Shown here piece after piece: positions 1 through 11,537 of a stretch of 47,851 nucleotides of DNA. Made by a program: the position numbers and the translations under genes. The notes under the pieces are model-generated. The model was not told the origin of the DNA, made no database searches, and worked only from the letters and a program-made list of their open reading frames with translations. Source of the stretch: Glutinoglossum americanum (Eukaryota > Ascomycota > Geoglossomycetes > Geoglossales > Geoglossaceae). Position 1 is the first letter of the stretch, and every line of letters begins with the position of its first letter. Location: assembly GCA_020080175.1 (NCBI GenBank), contig JAGHQL010000194.1, positions 1-47,851 of the forward strand, written 5' to 3'.

Positions 1-28
1 GGGGGGGGGGGCCCGGGGGGGGGGGGGG

Positions 29-63
<35 letters not shown>

Positions 64-83
64 CCCCCCCCCCCCCCCCCCCC
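1..83. repeat. Homopolymer blocks at window start
   Basis: G-runs interrupted by CCC, then a run of about 33 T and a run of about 20 C. This looks like a contig edge or a low-complexity artefact more than biology; homopolymers this pure, placed side by side, are typical of assembly ends. Confidence 0.7.
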
Positions 84-156
84 TTCCACCCAAAAGACAG
101 GGGGAAAGGCCAGTAATCCTACCGATGGAAAAAAAAAGAAAAAAAAGAAAAAGAAA

Positions 157-1671
157 TCATTTCTTCTCGTCGCCCTTCCCCAAAGCGCTGACCCCCGCGC
201 CGCTCATGATGGGACTTCTCATAAACTCCCCCCACCGATGCACCAGCCGCGTGGTCAGCATGCTGACGCCGCACTCCCTCGCGCCGCGCTCCAGCACCAG
301 CTCCCCGAACCCGCGCACCGCCTCCGCCAGCCCGGCCCCCCCGTCGTCGGCGTCCCTCACCCGGACCATGGCCTCCACGAGATCCGCGGCGTCCTGCAGC
401 GCGACGTTGAGGCCCTGGCCGCGGTGGAAGGTCATGTTGTGGGCGGCGTCGCCGGCGAGGCAGACGCGGCCGGCGTGGTGGTCGACGGGGAGGGGGTCCC
501 AGACGGCGATGCGGTCGGGGTGCACGGGGGTGTCGTCGGGGATCCAGGCGGCGAAGTGGGAGAAGGGCGGGTGGTACCTCGAGATGCGGGTGCGCAGGGC
601 CGCGAGCCGCGCGGGGGAGCTTGCGGACTCTTCCGCCGAGAGCGCGCCCTCCCACGTGCTGACCACCTGGAAGGTTTTCTGGGACGGGTCGGCCGGGTCT
701 GGGTTGTCCATCACGGAGATCCAGAACATGGTGCCTTCCGGGTGGTAGCCCATGTGGCAGAAGGGGTGGATGGCGTCGGTGATCTGCTTCGTGTGTTCGG
801 GCGAGTATCTCACGACGGTGTTGACCATCACGTAGGGGAGCGTGGTCAGGGCGGCTTTGTCGCCGAGGAGCAGGTGCCGCGTCGCGGACTTGGAGCCGTC
901 GGCGCCGACGAGCGTGGTGCCCTTTGCGGAGGTGCCGTCCTCGAAGTGGGCGATCACGCTGCCGTCGGGGGGGTACTCGATGTCTACGAGATTTTTGCTG
1001 AACTAGAAGAGAAGAAAAAAAGAGACCCTCTCGACATACGTCAGACACTAGATATTCCCCAAGAGAAAAGGAAAAAAACCCCTTTTGGCGGGTATAAAAA
1101 AAGTCGAGGATAACTAGAGGATATGAGAGAGAGAGAAAATAAAATAAAAACAAACCTGAATATCCAACCCCTCCATCATCACCTTCCTCCACCTCTTCCG
1201 ACTCACCCTCCTCGGCGTCGTGAGCGGAATCTCCTTCAACACCTCGCCCGTCTCCAGATTATGCACCGGAAACCCCGTGATCGTATCGAAATCCAGCTGC
1301 TGATCCGACTGCGTCTCGGGCAGCCGATCCAGGATGGCCTGCGGGAGGCACCTCGTCAGGTACGCCGCGGACCAGTGCACGGTCATGCCCCAGTCGCGGT
1401 AGCGGCTCTCGTCGTCGGGGTCCCGCTCGAAGATGGAGAAGGGGATGCCGGCCTTCTTGAGGCCCTGGGCGATGGTGAGGCCCGCGGATGCTGCGTTCCG
1501 CGGTTAGCCGGCGGGATGGTTTTAATCTGTCGTTGGCAGGGGCTCACCGGCGCCGATGATCAAGACGTGTAGGAGGGGCGACTTCTTCTTCTTCTTCTCC
1601 TCCTCCTCCCTCTGCCTCTTCGCCCCATCATCATCTCCGCCGACGACGGCGGGTTTTGCTTCGTCCGCCAT
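157..1671 (-). CDS. FAD-dependent monooxygenase (PHBH/salicylate hydroxylase-like)
   Basis: Three exons (1548-1671, 1156-1490, 157-1002) give 434 aa in an unbroken frame. A lysine/glutamate-rich N-terminal stretch (about residues 17-30) precedes the FAD-binding Rossmann segment LIIGAASAGL (about 37-46) and the acidic end of its second strand (FERD). The second FAD motif GDAAHNMTFHRGQGLN (Asp about 338) is the hallmark of class A flavoprotein hydroxylases. The family uses FAD, NAD(P)H and O2 to hydroxylate aromatic or polyketide-like substrates; the substrate cannot be read from sequence. The start was chosen because the Rossmann motif is only completed by splicing exon 1 to exon 2. Intron 2 (1003-1155) is long and purine-rich. 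No biosynthetic cluster partners are visible next to it, so a catabolic or stand-alone role is as likely as secondary metabolism. Confidence 0.82.
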
Positions 1672-2811
1672 GCCGAAGCTGATTCGAGGCAGAAACGGAA
1701 AGAAAAAAAGAGACCCACCACGCTCCCTGCCATCTATTTAAACCCAAAAAAAAACCCTCGTATCGCTCCCCCCTCCTCCCAGAACTCTCTCTCTCTCTCT
1801 CTCTCTGAATCCCGCACAGAGGAGAAGCCGCAGATTCCCCTGCACATCACCCCGCCCACGCTTATCCAGCCAATAGGCAAAAGACCGCCTCGCCGGAACA
1901 ACTTATCGGCGCTCTGGGGTTTTTGTTTTTGTTTTTTGTTTTTTTTTTTCTTTTCTTTTCTACAGCGATGAAAACAAGGGAAAAGACGCAAAATCCGCAC
2001 AGAACCCCAACGTTGGACGGATAGATAATCGGTCAATGGGTCTACTGGCTATCGGATTCCTCGAACGAGAGAGTAAGGGAAAATAAAATAAATAACCCCC
2101 GCAACGTCCCCACTTCCCCGGCGGGCGTGCGTGTGTTGAACGATGCGATGCGAGCCGGAGGCGTAGCGGTCCCAGGTAGACTAGACTAGACCCGTTCCGT
2201 GCACAACTTCCCGGAGCCAAGAGCTCTCGTTCCCCCATCTCTCCATCGAGCCGGACCGTTGACCGATACGCCTGCGTTCACTCCTCCATCCCGTCGATTC
2301 AATTCGATTCGATTCGCTCAACCAACTAAACTAACCCCCGAGCATCGCAAAAACCCCCGAAAAAAAAAAAGAAAAAAAAGAAAAAAAAAGCTTTATTGGT
2401 CGATTGAAGTCTGCCTAACTAATTTAGCCTAGCTAGGGTAAATTTTTTGGTTTCTTTTCCCCGCGGCTAATTCGGGGGAAGGAAGAAGAGGAGAGGAGAG
2501 GAAAAAAAAAAGAAAAAAAAATCATTAAACTAGTTACTGGGAGGAGAGATATACGCCCCATGCCCATAGAGGAGAAAAAAAAAAAAAAAAAGAGAAAAAA
2601 AGATACAACTATTTTCTCTCCCCCGGCCTCAGCCTGGTGTGGTCCCCGGAAACGATGGAATGAAAAAAGAAAAAAAAAAAAAAAGAAAATTTCACACCCC
2701 CGAGCCAAGTTACATAAGTTACATGTATCCACTGGAAAAAAAAAAAGGAAAGAGAGAGAGAGAGAACAACGGAAAAACTTGTCGGAAACTCTGTCGTCGC
2801 TTTTATCGCCC
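1672..2811. other. Intergenic: promoter of the monooxygenase, 3' side of AGM1
   Basis: No gene seen. Holds a CT dinucleotide tract (about 1784-1806), a T-rich run near 1919-1960, short ATTCG tandem repeats near 2297-2321, and many A-runs between 2359 and 2760. Open frames here are composed of low-complexity lysine or phenylalanine runs and are rejected as genes. Confidence 0.6.
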
Positions 2812-4841
2812 TCATTGCCCGCCCTTCTGCACGACACTCGCAACCTTGCTCGCCAGATCGTCCGCCTCTCCCCGCGTCGCCGCCTCCGCGTACACCCTCA
2901 CGGCGTCCTCCGTCCCGCTGGCCCTCGCGAAACTCCGTCCCTGCTTGTACTTGCTGACGAGGGCGTCGATCAGCTCCTGGACGCCCTTGGGCTCCTCCAG
3001 GCGGCGCTCCGCGTCCACCGCCTTGAAGCGGTTGCGGTCCGGCACCTCGACGCGCACGAGCCGGTTGGGGATGTCCGTGTAGGTGGAGTCCCACTCCTTC
3101 GGGCCCCAGGCCCTGTGCGCGAGGATCACCTCCACCAGGAGCAGGTCCGAGAGCGCGTCGCCGACGGCCTGGTTGATGAGCTCGGTGAGGGCCCGGAGGC
3201 AGTCGATGGCCGACGCCTGGGCGGGGGACTGGGGCTCGTGCGACGCGAGAGTCTTGAGGGCTGCGTTGGAGAAGATGACCGTGCCGTGGCCGTTGGCTTC
3301 GAAGTAGACGCCGACGTCGAACTTTACCGCCGCGTGGTGGAGATGCTTGACGCCGGTTGGCGTGCAAACGACCGGTAGGTTGAGGGACTTGGTGATATAA
3401 TCCGTGCTTGAACCATTGGCGTATGCGGTCTGCACGACCCCGATCTTCAGCTTGTCTGCTAAGCCGGCCGATTTCGCTAAATCGCCGATGAAAGATGCCG
3501 CCAGGGTCGCGATCTTATCTCCATCAAGGAGCCGGAATGAGTTGTCCGAATCGATAAAATAGTAGACGATCCTATCCGCGTCGCCGTCTAGAGACGCACA
3601 TCGAGCTAGGGGCCCAACTTTCGACGATGGCGGAGGCCGCTGCTGGGTCTTGACAAAGTCCGCACCACACTTGCCGAATTTATCAGCGACAACGTAAACG
3701 GAGCCTGAACAAAAGATTCTTCGCATACCTGGGAGTTCAGTCTCTCCGGTTTCCACGCGTCGCTATTCACGACCTTGATCTCAACCCCGCCTTCTTCTGG
3801 ACCCAGCAGATATTTGATAAGCTCGACCAACTTAATCCCTCCAACACCGTTGGCGCAATCCACAGTAACAGACCCGGTCGATTTCCGGCCCTTCATAACC
3901 CTCTTGTACGCGGCCGCGAGCTTCTTGTAGTACCCAGCCTCGGTCGGCTCCCCGTACTCGTACGACGTACCTTTCGTGTTTATGCAGCGCACGAGGTAGT
4001 GGAGCTGCGGGGTTGTAAGGATTTTGCTGTCTACATAGCTCGCCCCGGCCACCTCCAATCCATCGACAAGAGCAGATACCAGAGCCGGGCCCGATTCGCG
4101 GGTGTCTCGCGCGAAAATGACGTGAGCTGCGACGCCCGGTTTTATCTTCAAGGATGTTTCGAGTTGCTCGTATGATTCGAGGAGAGCTTGGTCTGTAGGA
4201 GCATTGGCTAGCCGGGTGGCGTAGACTTCCCAAGATTGCTGACACAATCAGCAAAAGGAACAGCGGGACGATGGGAGCAATAACTATACCTCAAGCATTT
4301 CGCCCTAAGCATGATAGTTAGCTGATGAAATTAACGTAGCCACGGGCTGCACAACGTTGGGGAAATAAAACAAACGTACCATCGGGTCAACAAGCTTAAC
4401 GCCATTATCCTCCGGCGGATTGTGGCTCGCTGTGATCATAATACCAATCGTCTGCCCGCCGAGCTTCCTCGACCTTAGAGCCGCAATCAACGCAACCCGG
4501 AAAAACACCGGGTCGAGGAGATTGCTATGAAGCAAACGTCAGCTAATCCGCGAACCATCCAGCTGCTCTTTGCCCACTTTATATATATAGATACCACAAT
4601 CGCATAGCCACCGATGAACCCACGGGATGGAGTGTTTGGGGATGTGCCCTTACGCTTTCATGCGGAACTAACGCGCCCCCAAAAAAAAAACACACATCCA
4701 TCAGCAGAAGTTCCCCTCATCAGAAATTTTTTGGCTTTTCCAGATAAAGCTTACGCCAGCCGTTCCATACTGGAAAGTCTTCTCCTCAGGCTTGGGGTGT
4801 CGAGCTGAAGCCTCCAGGATCTTCTCGCTCGTCGTAGCCAT
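2812..4841 (-). CDS. AGM1: Phosphoacetylglucosamine mutase (AGM1/PCM1)
   Basis: Interconverts GlcNAc-6-phosphate and GlcNAc-1-phosphate in the cytosol, on the route to UDP-GlcNAc for chitin, N-glycans and GPI anchors. Six exons (4755-4841, 4654-4667, 4380-4524, 4290-4304, 3729-4238, 2812-3669) give 542 aa, the usual family length. Visible hallmarks are the phosphoserine loop [12 protein letters not shown] (Ser67), the metal-binding loop DGDADR (Asp285, 287, 289), the sugar-binding EANGHG, and the phosphate loop [15 protein letters not shown] near the C terminus. Two exons are micro-exons: 14 nt encoding FRMKA (last codon split) and 15 nt encoding GEMLE. Both are needed to restore the family sequences YGTAGFRMKANLLDP and DPMGEMLEQSWEVYA. 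All introns have GT-AG ends (51-129 nt). The sense-strand promoter holds a CT tract about 80-115 nt upstream of the ATG. Confidence 0.96.
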
Positions 4842-4925
4842 GTCGCGAAAGCTGGATGTGTATATTGCCTGGCGACGGCGGTGGTGGTGGGGAGTCTGTG
4901 TTGTATGCACGTGGGTTTGTAGAGC

Positions 4926-4956
<31 letters not shown>

Positions 4957-5973
4957 AGCTGAGAGTTGAGGGTTGAGGGTTGAGGGTTTGGGTTGAGTGT
5001 TTGTTTTTGCGCGGGGCATATGGAAACCCGTGCGGAGCGCAACACGCACACAGGCCACCGTCCGAGTTAGGCAAGGCGCGGGGTTTTATTAATGATGCAA
5101 GGCACAAATTGAAGCCATCGCCGCTATTCTAGTTCCTCTCTCTTCTATGCTAACTTGGTACATTTACTTTTTCATCTATATTGGGAAAAAAAACTCGCGA
5201 TGCGATTGAAGTAAAGAAATCCGGGTGATTCTATTCACGCCTTTGGGTACCCATTTCCTGTCGACGACTTGACTCCACCCAGCTCGTGTAAGCCTTTCTA
5301 TCAGTTTTCTTTTTTTCTCCACCCCGCACGACCTTGGGCACGACCTCGCTACGTAGGATGGAGGACAACGAATCCCTCCCTCTCTCTACACCCTTTCTCA
5401 ATATGCGGCCGAACTTTCTGATGGCCGGAAGATCACAGTTCCGGCCTCGATTTCCAGTGGCGACGCCTAGGGGATCAAGGGAGTCTATCTCTTTGGGCGG
5501 AGCTGTCTAGCGCTCCCGCCTTCAGTGATGCGGTCTTGGCCTTTTGTGAAAAGTTTTCATCCTATCACCGTTGTGGAGGTACCCAACCACGCTGTGCTAC
5601 TCGTCCTAGGTTTCAGATATGCTAGTTCTTTTGGGGCTGTGTTCCTATTCCGCTTCCGCCCAACCCGATATACCCATTATACGCATATTGCCCTTACCAC
5701 TTGTTGTTATTGCTGCTGTTATTGCTATACACGGCTCTATATTCAGTCCGTTTAGGTCGGACTACCCAATTGCCCGGGAGGCGGTTCTCAAGCCGCTTCC
5801 CCGCCTGATCTTTCCTAATTTCTTCAAAAATTTTCCGGAATCAAACAATTAAGGGACCCAGAACCGACATGCAGCGCATACCCCAGTGGATCCTACTTGA
5901 GGCGTGCCGCCCGGCTAAAGAATCCCTAGAAACCCGCATAGATGGTAAGGCATGTATATAAAACTACCGCCTT
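4842..5973. promoter_or_regulatory. AGM1 upstream region with CT-rich tract
   Basis: Read on the AGM1 strand, about 4920-4960 is a CT dinucleotide tract, a common core-promoter/5'UTR element of filamentous ascomycete housekeeping genes. Next to it, TTGAGGG is repeated about three times on the plus strand (4967-4990). From about 5100 to 5973 I see no gene; it includes the 3' side of MUS81. Confidence 0.5.
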
Positions 5974-8269
5974 TCAAACCCCTACCCCTCCCCAAACTTC
6001 GGCAATCTTCCCACTCAACTTCCTCCCAACCTTCCTCCTCCCCACCACCACTTTCTCAGACGCTTTCATGATCATGTCCTTCTTCCCCTCTTCCGACAGT
6101 CCCTCAAACGCCTCCACAAACTCTCTCGGTGTCTTCCACCTCTGCTGAATCTCTAGCGCCTTTTCACCACTCACACCCCTTGTGCACATGAGCATCTTCA
6201 GAAAGACATCGCGGAGGGTCAGGGTTTCCGATTTAGAGGCTAGCGAGGCGAAGGCCGAATAGGCGACGTGATGGTCGATGGTATTTTGGGCATTGCCGAG
6301 GTGGATAAGAAGGGGGAGATACGTTTGTGGAGAGAGCGCAGGGGCGGGGATTACGTGGATGGGTTTTGCCTAGATTTGAAAGTTAGACGTTGGATGTTCT
6401 TGTCTTTGGAAGGAGCGTGAGAGTTTACTTCGTATATACTCTTCAATAGCATCGTCATGCGGGAGAGATAGCGGATCGTGTCGTCCATCTTCTGGGTTTT
6501 CTTGACAAAATATCCATTGACGACTTGAACGGATGCGATCGCCGACTCCACCGCCTCCTGCCACTTAGACCAGTAGTCGCCATTCATGGATATCTCTTCG
6601 ATGACGTAGACGACATTCTTCACTCCTGATTTTCTAAGGCGGAACTGGAGGTTTCGTTGTCAATCGGGGGGGAAGACCGAACTCCTGAGGTTGAGGGGAA
6701 TGGGTACCTTTTGTTCCTGGAATCTCCCATCCTTAATGCTCCCGACCAAATCGTCTAACCTCTTCCTCTCCACAATCCAATCCAACATCACTTCGTCGCC
6801 CTCCTCTCCGTATGCCTCCAGCGCTCGGCTATCGTGACACTTGGCCACCCAAAGGGCATCACCAAGCTCCAGACTTCGCATTATAGGCGGAACGCCCTTC
6901 TTGGAGAGCTCCTCTTGCATGTAGTCGCGGTCCGTCTTTGTGCGAACCTCTCGAGTGTCGAGGACAAGCTGGACCGTAAAAGACCCTGCTGGGAGAGTGA
7001 TTGCCTTGAATGATGGTAGATTGCCCGAATGATCTTGAGAAGTTTTCGGTTGAGCTGGGGTGTCTTCAATTTCTGGAGAGTGGACTTGAGCGGTGTCACA
7101 TATTGAGTCTATTGAAAGCCATCCATCGGTTGACTGATCCGGTATTGGGGGCGGAGAGTTTGATGTGAGCCTTACGAAGTCACCACCTTGGTGGCATTTA
7201 TCCTGGCTATTCATCATATCTTGCCTGGTCGAAGCTTTTCTCCAGGAAAATTTATCTTTTGGTACACCACTGAGTCTCTGGCCAGTCATTGCCCCATTAG
7301 AACTTAAAGGGGCCAAGGCCATCGTCGTGGGCTTTGGATCGGGGAAATTCTTTCGTTTTTTCCTACATCCAGGTGGCTGGTTTTCATTTCCAGGGTCCGA
7401 CACCGTTCCAGCTTCTACCCACACTCTTGAAGGCCCCACACCAACCCAATGCCCTTCCTCGCCTTCTTCGGCATTTGTGGATGTGATCCTTGAGCCTGAT
7501 GACTCTTCTTTTCCTGCCTCAGCTTTTGTAATTCTCTTCGCAACCTCCCACCCTTCCTCTGTCAATGCGTATTTCCTTAGCGGCCTCCCTCTCTCAAATA
7601 CCAAGTCCTTCTCTAGCAGCGTCTTCATAGAATTCCAAGCCGTGAAGAACTTCGTTGGGTCGCTAGGAGCGGTAAATGAGGAGTCGCAATGCGGCTGGGC
7701 TAGCTGTATCAATTGCGACTTGGTGATGCATTGGGAGCCCTCCTCGGACAAAGTAGAAAGCGCAAGTATCAGCGCATAAGGCCCCGAGCGAAAGAACGGG
7801 ACATAAGGCTTGGGTTTACGGATTCTCTTGGTAGCTGGACCTGGCGCAGATTCGGTATCTTCCGCCGAGTGTTTGCGACCTAGGTTCTACCGTCAACAGC
7901 TTTAGGGAGCTATAATTTCGCAGCAAAAACGTATTACCCTTTTGAGGCATATCCGGCATGGGGAGCCCATTATCCGCACAATGCTTCCTCATCCTCTCGG
8001 TGAGGCGATCACATAACTTCGGTCCTAGCCCGCTCAATTGCTGAGCCTCTGATGGGTGATCAAAAGACAATGGGCATGATTTCATCGAGTCGTAGGCTTT
8101 CTTATATCTAGGGGTTAGGTGGGTTAGTCGGGCATAAATAAAACAGGATGAAAGGAGAACTTATAAGGATTACTTACGTTTGCACGCCCTTGGAACTACG
8201 TTGCCGCGCAGTTTCCAGCCATTCACCGAGCCACTCGAGAAGAAGTGGGTTGGCGCATTCAGACGGCAT
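5974..8269 (-). CDS. MUS81: Crossover junction endonuclease MUS81
   Basis: XPF-family structure-specific nuclease that, with an EME1/MMS4 partner, cuts 3'-flaps, stalled forks and nicked Holliday junctions in the nucleus. Five exons (8178-8269, 7938-8107, 6708-7879, 6429-6644, 5974-6369) give 681 aa. The N terminus has the helix-hairpin-helix region (LSGLGPKLCDRL), followed by the MUS81 segment KPYVPFFRSGPYALILAL and a winged-helix-like stretch. The nuclease domain shows VLDTREV, LELGDALWV and the catalytic ERKRLDDL (residues 458-465), continuing as GRFQEQKFRLRKSG across an exon junction. A C-terminal HhH-type region (TRGVSGEKALEI) precedes a lysine/arginine-rich tail. Start choice: the first in-frame ATG before the conserved NPLLLEWLGEWL. 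No missing catalytic residue is seen. It is divergent with the PHD gene across 712 bp. Confidence 0.96.
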
Positions 8270-8981
8270 AACCTGTTATTCTCCAGCCCCGCGAATACCG
8301 GGGTTGTTTGTTTGCTAACGCGATATTTTGTCCTTTTTTGAGAATAACAAGTTTTTTGCAGCAATAAAATGCAAAGGCGCGCCCAGGGTCCAAAAGCTGG
8401 CTACCAAGAAGAGCGATGTCTCCCTGCGACCTTCCACTATTGTCTATTGTTTTTGGGTAGAAGGAAGGAAGGACCAGCCTAACGACGAACGCGAACGCGA
8501 AAGCACGTGGTATCGTACATGTCGGATCTTCCAGCGAAAAGGAAATGCTCTACTTCGAAGAGAACACACAGACATATCATACGTCTCACCGACCAACCCC
8601 ATCCTCAGGTAGATTCCAGGCCATTCTAATCTACCAGGCCAGCTCCGGGTATGCTCTCAAGAGCTCAGATCTATGGAGGGTTGTTAGTTCGTGTTGACAA
8701 GATCTTGTAACTTGCCCTGAACTTGTGTAATATGAGGTAGAACACCATCCATAGCTCCTCGAAGCAAGGAAGATCTTCCTGGCCCATCTTCCATCGGCTA
8801 GGATACAGCTAGACCATCACTCTCACGACATATCAGCATTGAAGTGAAGTTTCATCGATGGAAATGTTTGGTCGTCCCTAGAAGATCGGAGGAACGATTT
8901 TCCTGCACGCTCGCTTAGGAAGCTGCGTTCGTTTTTCATCCTTCACCTCTCCACGTCCCCTCCCCCTCTAGGAATCCAACA
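8270..8981. promoter_or_regulatory. Divergent intergenic region MUS81 / PHD-finger gene
   Basis: 712 bp between two divergent start codons, so it must contain both promoters. No coding content convinces. A short pyrimidine-rich stretch (about 8940-8970) lies just upstream of the PHD-gene ATG. Confidence 0.5.
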
Positions 8982-10495
8982 ATGTCTTCCTCCAATTCAT
9001 CCTCTCACCCTTATCCCCCGACAGACCCTTTGTCCGGGGAACAGCTCACTCAAATGCAGCAACAGGCCATAAGGTCCCAGTATGCGCACCAACAGCAAAG
9101 CAACCAGCGGCTCCTCATCCAAGCTGCAACGAGCGCTCTCGCTTCGTCTCCTACTTCCTTCATGAATAGTAATAATTCGAATGCGGGCAATAGTAATAGT
9201 GGCGGTCTTCCTGCCTTTCCTCAACTCAGTGCTGCTACGGAGGAGATCCTCAAAAGGGTCGGCGCCGCGGGTAATCAGCCGGGATGGGAGGCCGCCAAAC
9301 AGCAGGTGCTACAGAGTATGGTAACAACGCAGAACATGCCCACACCGCCACCGATACAGAGCACGCGCCGAAGGAGTACTGCGCCGAGACCGAGTCTCGG
9401 TGCCTCTGGAAGTCCACCCACCGCTCGAGGTGGGCGAGGAGGTGGGCGTGGCGGTAGAGGAGGGAAGCGGAAACGAGGGGTTGTGAAGCAGGAGAGTGAT
9501 GAGTCGGACCTGAACAGCAGCGGCTCCGACTCGGGTGCGGCGTTTACGATGGATGGGACAAAGACAAAGTCAGGACGGAAAGTGCACCGGCCAACGCATT
9601 ACGATCCCGCGGCGAAGACACCGACAAGACGGCGAGGACCGTACAGACGCATGCACGAGGCAACCGTTTGTCGTATCTGCCAGCGCGGACACAGTCCGGC
9701 AAGTAATATGATAGTGTACTGTGATGGATGTAACACGCCTTATCATCAATTATGCCACGATCCAGTTATCAGTGAGGAAGTTGTCCGGGTCGAGGAAAAG
9801 GAATGGATCTGTGCAGGATGTAATGCAGTGAAAGAGGGGAGAAGCAAGGCGGGTATGAGTGGAGAGGGATATAACCCCGAAGACGTACGTTTCCATTTAT
9901 CTACAGGGTCCAAGTATCTAGTTCTAACGTGTAGGATTTCATCTTGTAGAAACGCACATACCTTCTCTCCCTTCCTCCGCAAACGCTAGTCGACCTCCTA
10001 CTCTACGCCGAATCCCTTCACCCCTCCCTCCCCATCTACCCGCCGGGCTTGAAGACCTCACTTACTGGTGTTACCCCCAACCCCACTCCCACCACAGCAA
10101 CGGCAACATCAATAAACGCCCACCCATCCATCACCCCCCACAACTTCATATCGACAACCCACCCCGACAACCTAGCAACATCAACAATAACTCTCCACCA
10201 TCCATCCACGCAACAAACCGGCAACCCTCTTCATCACCAAGACCCCCTTTCCGCCACTACCCCCCACATACCGGACGAATACATCAACTTCCACTACCCT
10301 AAAGCCGGACACGGCATCCGGCTCCCACCCGAAGCAGAGGATATGGCGTGGTTGGTCGATGACGACTTCCTGGCGTTTAGTCATATTTATAGGGATCTAC
10401 CGCCTATTGGGGGAGACGCGGGACACTCGCATGTGGAGATGGGGGGATTGGGTGGAGGAGGCGGGGGGGAAGGTGTGGTGGATGTAGGTGCTTGA
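8982..10495 (+). CDS. PHD-finger protein, probable chromatin reader
   Basis: Two exons (8982-9884, 9950-10495; 65-nt intron, phase 0) give 482 aa. The N-terminal 120 residues are Ser/Gln/Asn-rich. An arginine/glycine-rich basic patch (GGRGGGRGGRGGKRKRG, about 147-163) looks like an RGG-type nucleic-acid-binding and nuclear-localisation element. A single C4HC3 PHD finger starts at CRIC (residue 230), with CDGC, the His/Cys pair of YHQLCH and a final CAGC. PHD fingers usually bind histone H3 tails. After the intron the frame continues as KRTYLLSLPPQTLVDLLLYAE, a conserved-looking helix in fungal homologs, then a Thr/Pro/His-rich region and a glycine-rich tail. The intron is required: without it the protein would stop soon after residue 330 and lose this block. 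The specific complex is unknown. Confidence 0.88.
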
Positions 10496-11537
10496 GTTAT
10501 AGGGCGGGCTTCTATATCGCTATGGGCTCTTTCTACTGTTCTTTGAGCAAGGGGGCACTTTCTGCATTGCTAAAATTTCTTTTTTTCTTTACCGCAGAAA
10601 AGCGATACGAGGGACTCTTTTCATAAAAGAGCCTCTCTTCTTCCCTCTTAGCATTAGCCCTTTTTTTATTTCCCCACCATTGCCTACCAAATACATACAA
10701 ACTTTATTAAAAATAAGACTCACCAGCCTATCATCTTCTCTTCTTTTTCATTTATTCTTCCCGCCCCCCGCTTTTTCTTCAAAAAAAAAAAAACGAAGGA
10801 GAGAATGGGGGGGAGTGGGGAAATTATGGAGGGTTATAAGCAAAGGAAACTGATTTTTTTTTTTTTTTTGTATGCTTGTACAACAACGAATCCCGCAGAT
10901 AGAGGCGCGTGTGGATGCGTGTATGTACCCCGTCGAAAGTCCGGAACCGTTGACGGAAAGGAAGAAAGGGGGGGTGTGAGAATTCGTGATTGCTGGGCTT
11001 TTTTTTTTTTTTGCAGTAGAGACAGCTTCAATACCATGCGAATATGTAGGATAGAGCTTTATATTGGGATAAACCACGCAAGCCCTCTCGGTACATACGT
11101 ACATAGAATCCCCATACCGAAAACCAAGAAACACTCTTTTTCTCTTTTTTTGGTACAAGAGCAGCCTATATGCGCCCTCTGGCTAGCATTTTCAACATGC
11201 CCGGTTACCTAGAGAAAGCGCCATCGTTTCTTTCGATAAAATGACTCCTCCCCCCCCCAAAAAAAAGGGCGAACCATAGCGGAGGGAAGAAAAAAAAAGC
11301 TCTTCCCTCCTGTTGGCTGCCCTGTGTCCTTAAGTCTATACGCCCATTACCAGGGAAATCCTCTAGAAAAGTAATGGAACATGCGCCGCCGCGATCAGAA
11401 AACCACATTAAACCCAGTCATAAACCCTTTCGTCAGCCATCCTCCTCCTTACCCCTAAAGAAATAGTAAATAAGCCATCGACTATACATAGTAATACCTT
11501 TCCAGCTATTCTTTGCTTGTCCTGTGTGAGCCTCCTC
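10496..11537. other. Convergent intergenic region, PHD gene / BRF1
   Basis: 3' regions of two convergent genes. Contains T-runs and A-runs (for example near 10788, 10856, 11000 and 11263) and no credible gene. Frames here are low-complexity phenylalanine/lysine strings. Confidence 0.55.

Noticed and set aside
238-1113. Long plus-strand frame opposite the FAD monooxygenase
   Set aside because: Antisense shadow of a GC-rich real gene whose flavin motifs are on the minus strand.
2433-2811. Lysine- or phenylalanine-rich frames downstream of AGM1
   Set aside because: They are translations of A/T homopolymers in the AGM1 3' region.
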